Assembly (NCBI GenBank): GCA_036404255.1
Contig: DASWOP010000201.1
Coordinates: 1-5,213, forward strand
Reading direction: 5' to 3'
Length of the DNA: 5,213 nucleotides
DNA from: JARLFX01 sp036404255
GTDB lineage: Bacteria > Acidobacteriota > Terriglobia > Terriglobales > Acidobacteriaceae
Shown: in pieces, positions 1 to 5,213 of the stretch
Numbering within the stretch: position 1 is the stretch's first letter
Layout of the letters: every line of letters starts with the position of its first letter
The notes under the pieces: model-generated
Database searches by the model: none
Told to the model about the DNA's origin: nothing
Seen by the model: only the letters and a program-made list of their open reading frames with translations
Program-made: the position numbers and the translations under genes

Positions 1-871
1 CAGCGACCTTCTCCAGACTGTGAAAACCGGCAGCGCCAACGCTCTAAGTGCAGCGGAAAACAAAGATTCGCCGTCCGCGCAGGACCCTATCGTCATCGGC
101 GGAGACCTCGCCCAGACCATCGGCGCACAGGTGGGCGACACCGTGCTCGTCACCAGCCCGCAGGGCGAACTCACTCCGCTCGGCCTCATCCCGCGCTATC
201 AGCGCTTCCAGGTCGTTGGCGTCTTCAGCTCTGGCTTCTACCAGTACGACTCCAGTTACGCCTTCCTGCGCCTCATCGACGCTCAGCGCCTCTTCTCCGA
301 GCCCGACCTTATCTCCGTCATCAGCTTCAAAGTCGACGACCTCTACCGCGCCAACGCCATCGGTCGCGAAATCGAAGCTACCGCCGGGCCCGGCTTCCAA
401 GCCACCAGTTGGATGGAGCAGAACCGCGAACTCTTCCGCGCTCTCAAACTGGAGCAGATCGTCACCTTCATCGTTATCGCGTTGATCGTCTGCGTCGCCG
501 CGCTCAATATCCTCATCGCTCTCACCATGATGGTGATGGAGAAGACCCGCGACATTGCCGTGCTCATGAGCTTCGGGGTCCGCGCCGAGCAGATCCGCCG
601 CATCTTCCTCTTCCAGGGCCTATTGATATCGATCATCGGCACCACGCTCGGAATGCTCATCGGCTTCGGAGCCGCCTGGGCCGGTGGCCACTACCGCTTC
701 ATCCACCTGGATGCCTCGGTCTACTCGATTGACTATCTCCCCTTCGCACCACGCATCATCGACGTCGTCATCGTCGCCGCCGTCTCGCTTGGCGTCTCGC
801 TGCTGGCCACACTCTATCCATCCAGCTCTGCCGCACGTGTTCTGCCTGCCGAAGCCTTGCGTTACGAATAA
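1..871 (+). CDS. lolC/E: LolC/LolE-type lipoprotein-releasing ABC transporter permease, C-terminal part (5' truncated by the window)
   Basis: This is an inner-membrane permease of the MacB/FtsX-like superfamily. With LolD it is expected to extract outer-membrane-destined lipoproteins from the inner membrane and pass them to the LolA carrier. The frame is open from base 2 to the TAA at 869-871, so the first transmembrane helix and the start codon lie upstream of the window; the GTG at 20 is internal and not a credible start. About 290 residues are visible. Bases ~80-430 encode the periplasmic domain, including PIVIGGDLAQTIGAQVGD and FQVVGVFSSGFYQYD, which resemble LolC/E. Hydrophobic helices lie at about 458-538, 614-682 and 755-820. 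The cytoplasmic EKTRDIAVLMSFG segment (~548-586) after the first visible helix is the family's coupling-helix hallmark, and the end PAEALRYE is typical. The downstream lolD supports the Lol assignment. LolC, LolE and the single-permease LolF cannot be separated from this fragment. Confidence 0.9.
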   Translation, partial: SDLLQTVKTGSANALSAAENKDSPSAQDPIVIGGDLAQTIGAQVGDTVLVTSPQGELTPLGLIPRYQRFQVVGVFSSGFYQYDSSYAFLRLIDAQRLFSEPDLISVISFKVDDLYRANAIGREIEATAGPGFQATSWMEQNRELFRALKLEQIVTFIVIALIVCVAALNILIALTMMVMEKTRDIAVLMSFGVRAEQIRRIFLFQGLLISIIGTTLGMLIGFGAAWAGGHYRFIHLDASVYSIDYLPFAPRIIDVVIVAAVSLGVSLLATLYPSSSAARVLPAEALRYE

Positions 872-907
872 TTCCGTACCCCACATTCTCAGAGGCATCC
901 AACTTCC

Positions 908-1363
908 ATGGACCGCAAACTCAAATACCCCAGAGTCTCCCCCGAGCCCTACGAAAAGCAGTCCGCACTCGAGCATTACCTCAGAGCCGAGAGCGGCCTC
1001 GAGCAGACCTTGCTCAATTTCGTCCGCCTGCGCGCCTCTTTACTGAACGGCTGTCACTTCTGCATCGACCTGCACACCTGGGAGCTGAAGAAGTCCAACG
1101 AGACGCCCGACCGCATTGCCAGCCTCGCCGACTGGCGCGACACCACCCTCTACACCCAGCGCGAACGCGCCGCCCTCGCCTGGACCGAAGCCGTCACCAA
1201 CATCCAGGACGGCCACGTGCCAGACGTTATCTTCGACGAAGTCAGCCAGCACTTCACCGAGAAAGAGCTGGTCGATCTCACCTGGGCCGTCGCCAGCATC
1301 AACGCATGGAACCGCATGGGCATCACCTTCCAGCCGCAGTTCCACGAACCCATCGCCAAGTAA
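908..1363 (+). CDS. AhpD-like carboxymuconolactone decarboxylase family protein (CxxC redox protein)
   Basis: The protein has 151 residues, the usual full length of single-domain AhpD-like members of the carboxymuconolactone decarboxylase family. The core shows NGCHFCIDLH with Cys49, Cys52 and His56, the CxxC-x3-H arrangement used by AhpD-type peroxidases. Conserved helices follow: YTQRERAALAWTEAVT (~82-97), then a stretch around 118-140 containing EKELVDLTWAVASINAWNRM. True ring-opening decarboxylases generally lack this CxxC pair, so a thiol peroxidase or disulfide-redox role is likelier; the substrate is unknown. No signal peptide or membrane segment is seen, so it is probably cytoplasmic. 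The ATG at 908 was chosen because it gives the family-length protein and has a modest AGAGG at 891-895. The gene starts 36 bp after the permease and ends 19 bp before lolD, which suggests cotranscription with the transporter. The family call is firm and the biochemical role is inferred. Confidence 0.93.
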   Translation: MDRKLKYPRVSPEPYEKQSALEHYLRAESGLEQTLLNFVRLRASLLNGCHFCIDLHTWELKKSNETPDRIASLADWRDTTLYTQRERAALAWTEAVTNIQDGHVPDVIFDEVSQHFTEKELVDLTWAVASINAWNRMGITFQPQFHEPIAK

Positions 1364-1382
1364 GGTCAAGTAAGCTAACAAC

Positions 1383-2066
1383 ATGCTCCGCGTAGAAAAC
1401 CTGTCGAAGTCCTACCCCACCGGCAATGGCAGGCTCGAGCTCTTTCGCGACCTCAGCTTCTCCCTCGCTCCCGGCGATCTCGTCGCCATCGTCGGTGAAT
1501 CCGGCACCGGCAAATCCACCCTGCTGCACATCCTCGCCGCGCTGGACACGCCTACCTCCGGCGAAGTCATCTGCGACGGCACGCAACTCTCTTCCCTCAC
1601 ACCAGCGCAGCAGGCCGGCTTCCGCAACCGCTCCATCGGCTACGTCTGGCAGTTCCACTACCTGCTGCCCGAGTTCACCGCGCTGGAAAACGTCGCTATG
1701 CCTCTGCTCGCCCGCGATGTCCCCCGCAAAGCTGCCCTGGCCGAAGCCGAAAAATGGCTGGCTGAGGTCGAACTGGCGGACCGCGCCGACCACCGCTCCG
1801 GCGAACTCTCCGGCGGCGAGCAGCAGCGCGTCTCCCTGGCCCGTGCACTCATTACCCAGCCCAAAATCCTCCTCGCAGACGAACCTACCGGCGACCTCGA
1901 CGGGCGCACAGCAGACGTCGTATTTGCCCTGCTGCAGCGCCTGCACGCCGCCCACAGCCTTACCTCTGTCCTGGTCACCCATAACCTCAGTTTCGCCCGC
2001 CGGTGCGAGCGCGCCTTCCTTCTGCGCGGCGGGCAACTCATTGAAACTGCGCCCACAACTCTCTAA
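1383..2066 (+). CDS. lolD: LolD-type lipoprotein-releasing ABC transporter ATP-binding protein
   Basis: This 227-residue cytoplasmic ATPase should power the upstream permease in lipoprotein release. All nucleotide-binding motifs are intact: Walker A GESGTGKST (38-46, Lys44), Q-loop Gln90, signature LSGGEQQR (142-149), Walker B ILLADE (162-167, catalytic Glu167), D-loop GDLD (170-173) and H-loop His200 in VLVTHN. The Q-loop region WQFHYLLPEFTALENVAMPLL (89 onward) is close to the LolD form and points to LolD rather than the related MacB, FtsE or YbbA ATPases, although that boundary is not absolute. Length matches LolD (~230). The start is the ATG at 1383. Its ribosome site is weak: AAGG at 1362-1365 overlaps the stop of the preceding gene and is about 17 nt away, so translation may be coupled to that gene. 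No hairpin terminator is evident directly after the stop. Confidence 0.93.
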   Translation: MLRVENLSKSYPTGNGRLELFRDLSFSLAPGDLVAIVGESGTGKSTLLHILAALDTPTSGEVICDGTQLSSLTPAQQAGFRNRSIGYVWQFHYLLPEFTALENVAMPLLARDVPRKAALAEAEKWLAEVELADRADHRSGELSGGEQQRVSLARALITQPKILLADEPTGDLDGRTADVVFALLQRLHAAHSLTSVLVTHNLSFARRCERAFLLRGGQLIETAPTTL

Positions 2067-2099
2067 TCGGACGCACTTTCCCACAGTTCCCCTATAAAA

Positions 2100-2127
2100 T
2101 TGCACCATTTTTGTTGTAGTGTATGTT
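2100..2127 (+). promoter_or_regulatory. Candidate housekeeping-type promoter for clpC
   Basis: TTGCAC at 2100-2105 (4 of 6 to the TTGACA -35 consensus) is separated by 16 bp from TATGTT at 2122-2127 (4 of 6 to TATAAT). It is the best -35/-10 pair I find in the 220 bp gap and would give a leader of roughly 150 nt before clpC. A second AT-rich box, TATAAA at 2093-2098 within CCCCTATAAAAT, is a good -10 match but lacks a convincing -35. The start site is therefore uncertain. Confidence 0.35.
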
Positions 2128-2137
2128 CTATCTCCCA

Positions 2138-2170
2138 CGGAATCTTTCCGGAAGCGCGCTCCCCGGAATC
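2138..2170 (+). repeat. Cluster of short CGGAA repeats in the clpC leader
   Basis: CGGAATC occurs at 2138-2144 and 2164-2170, with CGGAAGC between them at 2149-2155. The middle copy overlaps the 8-bp palindrome TTCCGGAA (2146-2153). GGAA at 2139-2142 also forms an inverted repeat with TTCC at 2146-2149. This clustering could be a protein-binding site or RNA structure in the leader. No known operator is recognised and chance is possible. Confidence 0.25.
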
Positions 2171-2180
2171 CAGCCGGTGG

Positions 2181-2192
2181 AGATGTGCATCT
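2181..2192. promoter_or_regulatory. Small dyad AGATG-TG-CATCT upstream of clpC
   Basis: AGATG (2181-2185) and CATCT (2188-2192) are perfect inverted 5-bp arms around a TG centre. It lies downstream of the candidate promoter and about 95 bp before clpC. It could be an operator half-site pair or a tiny hairpin, but a dyad this short is also expected by chance. Confidence 0.2.
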
Positions 2193-2225
2193 AACTGAGA
2201 ACAGTCACCGAAGAACCCGCTAGTT

Positions 2226-2271
2226 AAACCGCCGTTCCGCTCAGCACGAACGGTCATCAACAGGACGGTTT
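2226..2271 (+). promoter_or_regulatory. Predicted bulged stem-loop in the clpC 5' leader
   Basis: The continuous left arm AAACCGCCGTTC (2226-2237) can pair fully with two right-hand blocks: GAACGG (2248-2253) closes a 10-nt loop, and CGGTTT (2266-2271) closes the outer half. This gives a 12-bp helix with a single 12-nt bulge (2254-2265). It ends five nucleotides before the clpC Shine-Dalgarno sequence, so it is placed to influence translation if it lies in the transcript. The pairing was found by eye; folding energy and conservation are untested, and no known riboswitch or RNA thermometer family is recognised. Confidence 0.4.
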
Positions 2272-2276
2272 CAGCC

Positions 2277-2285
2277 AAGGGGGAA
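2277..2285 (+). promoter_or_regulatory. Shine-Dalgarno sequence of clpC
   Basis: AAGGGGGAA ends one base before the ATG at 2287, and its AAGGG core sits about 5 nt from the start. This fixes the start codon, which also matches the family's usual MF-x-R-[FY]-T opening. TCCCC at 2160-2164 is complementary to GGGGA at 2280-2284, a possible but short sequestering pairing. Confidence 0.75.
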
Positions 2286-2286
2286 C

Positions 2287-4761
<2,475 letters not shown>

Positions 4762-4781
4762 CCGCAACTCATCCGCAGCAG

Positions 4782-4808
4782 AAAGCCCCGGGCGACCGGG
4801 GCTTTTCT
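4782..4808 (+). terminator. Rho-independent terminator of clpC
   Basis: A perfect 10-bp stem forms between AAAGCCCCGG (4782-4791) and CCGGGGCTTT (4796-4805), closed by a GCGA tetraloop, which fits the stable GNRA class. A T-rich run follows, giving TTTTCT across 4803-4808. It begins 20 bp after the clpC stop. The reverse strand has a weaker T run, so it looks mainly one-directional. Confidence 0.93.
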
Positions 4809-4838
4809 GTGCTCTCCATTCAACCTTTATTTATTAAT

Positions 4839-4867
4839 TGTCATTCTGCAGCGAAGCAAAGAATCTC
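4839..4867. repeat. Dispersed-repeat-like palindromic element (TCATTCTG...GCGAAGC...AGAATC type)
   Basis: The core TCATTCTGCAGCGAAGC followed by AAAGAATCTC closely resembles a short intergenic repeat I recall as common in Acidobacteriota and some other phyla, usually with TCATTCTGAGCGAAGCGAAGAATC. ATTCT (4843-4847) and AGAAT (4860-4864) are inverted arms. The centre holds GCGAAGC (4851-4857), a heptamer known in DNA studies to form an unusually stable mini-hairpin. Only one copy is visible, so its repeat status rests on recollection of the family and not on this window. Confidence 0.55.
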
Positions 4868-4963
4868 AAAAGCTCGCATCCCTATAAATCCATTCGCAAA
4901 GCAACTATGCCCGAAGCGCTCACTTGCCACCTCTCCACTCCCTCCCGTACTCTGTCTGCGAAC

Positions 4964-4974
4964 TGGTCAGACCA
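4964..4974. promoter_or_regulatory. Palindrome TGGTC-A-GACCA before the Tat-protein gene
   Basis: Perfect 5-bp inverted arms surround a single central A, ending two bases before the ribosome binding site of the gene at 4987. The position suits an operator or a small leader hairpin. No regulator is identified and an 11-bp palindrome may be coincidental. Confidence 0.22.
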
Positions 4975-4976
4975 AT

Positions 4977-4981
4977 AGGAG
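4977..4981 (+). promoter_or_regulatory. Ribosome binding site of the Tat-exported protein gene
   Basis: AGGAG lies 5 nt before the ATG at 4987, a near-ideal strength and spacing. It decides the start of a reading frame that is otherwise cut by the window edge. Confidence 0.8.
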
Positions 4982-4986
4982 CCTCC

Positions 4987-5213
4987 ATGAACCGTCGCGA
5001 CTTTACTACCCTTCTGCCCGCTGCAATGCTCTCCGCCGCTGCACTCCTCCCGGAGGTAGCCAAAGCACAGGCCCCCAAATCCTATCCGCCGCTGAAGTCC
5101 GGCGGCTTCCCGCCCGGACCCAAGTACGTCCAGCAGCCCGGCCGCGACTCCCGCCGCTTCTTTGCCGGCATGTTGCCGGATAACATCCGCAGCGAATGCC
5201 ACATGACCACCAT
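4987..5213 (+). CDS. Tat-exported protein of unknown function, N-terminal part (3' truncated by the window)
   Basis: The frame opens at the ATG at 4987 and stays open to the window edge, giving 75 complete codons. The N-terminus begins MNRRDFTTLLPAAM and has a twin-arginine motif (Arg3-Arg4-Asp5-Phe6, RRDF) followed by a moderately hydrophobic Ala/Leu stretch (~9-21). A likely signal-peptidase site is Ala25-Lys26-Ala27. This predicts export of a folded, often cofactor-bearing, protein through the Tat system to the periplasm or beyond. The mature start is proline- and glycine-rich (PPLKSGGFPPGPKYVQQPGR), then FFAGMLPDNIRSECHMTT. I do not recognise a catalytic domain; the visible part is too short. 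The strong AGGAG site supports the start. A terminator and over 200 bp separate it from clpC, so it is probably its own transcription unit. The coding and Tat calls are fairly firm; the function is unknown. Confidence 0.8.
   Translation, partial: MNRRDFTTLLPAAMLSAAALLPEVAKAQAPKSYPPLKSGGFPPGPKYVQQPGRDSRRFFAGMLPDNIRSECHMTT

Noticed and set aside
20..22. GTG at 20 as the start of the permease gene
   Set aside because: The frame is open upstream to base 2, and the protein would lack the first transmembrane helix expected of LolC/E; it is an internal valine.
2089..2100. CCCCTATAAAAT as a heat-shock sigma-32 promoter -10
   Set aside because: The box is only loosely similar to CCCCATNT or CYTATNT, and no CTTG/CTTGAAA -35 is found at a suitable distance upstream.
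1323..2138. Long minus-strand open frame opposite lolD
   Set aside because: It lies opposite a gene with every ABC ATPase motif, has a Gly/Glu/Ala-rich composition typical of the reverse of GC-rich coding DNA, and shows no recognisable domain.
2183..2194. Three-codon mini-frame ATG-TGC-ATC-TAA preceded by GGTGGAG, as a leader peptide
   Set aside because: It is too short to distinguish from chance, and there is no run of regulatory codons or associated attenuator.

Overview
The window looks like a GC-rich chromosomal segment from an acidobacterium, most plausibly class Terriglobia (Granulicella, Edaphobacter or Terriglobus type). Three things suggest this: a Gram-negative Lol lipoprotein-export cassette, a ClpC-type (not ClpA-type) Clp ATPase in the same neighbourhood, and a short dispersed-repeat-like element of the TCATTCTG...GCGAAGC...AGAATC type that I associate with such genomes. 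This assignment is inference from the sequence alone. All real genes read on the plus strand.

Bases 1-2066 hold a tight three-gene cluster. It starts with the C-terminal part of a LolC/LolE-type permease, whose 5' end lies outside the window. Next is a small AhpD-like carboxymuconolactone-decarboxylase-family protein with a CxxC...H redox motif. Last is a LolD-type ABC ATPase. The gaps are 36 and 19 bp with no terminator or convincing promoter between the genes, so they are probably one transcript. The permease and ATPase would extract lipoproteins from the inner membrane. The redox gene between them is the unexpected member.

Bases 2067-2286 are a 220 bp non-coding region that appears to hold the clpC promoter and a long 5' leader. 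The leader contains several inverted and direct repeats. The most striking is a 12-bp helix with one 12-nt bulge that ends 5 nt before the Shine-Dalgarno sequence. One arm could alternatively pair with codons 3-4 of clpC.

Bases 2287-4761 encode a complete 824-residue ClpC: two N-terminal Clp repeats, two AAA+ modules, a short middle domain with a UVR-like motif, and an LGF tripeptide expected to dock on ClpP. A near-textbook rho-independent terminator follows at about 4782-4808. No ctsR, mcsA or mcsB gene is adjacent, unlike the Firmicutes clpC operon.

Bases 4809-4986 are intergenic and carry the dispersed-repeat-like element, an AT-rich stretch, and a small palindrome next to a ribosome binding site. 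The last feature, from 4987 to the window end, is the start of a gene for a protein with a twin-arginine (Tat) signal peptide. Its function cannot be told from the visible 75 residues.

Overall this is mostly ordinary housekeeping and envelope/proteostasis content. The points worth a second look are the clpC leader, the redox gene inside the lol cluster, and the repeat element.
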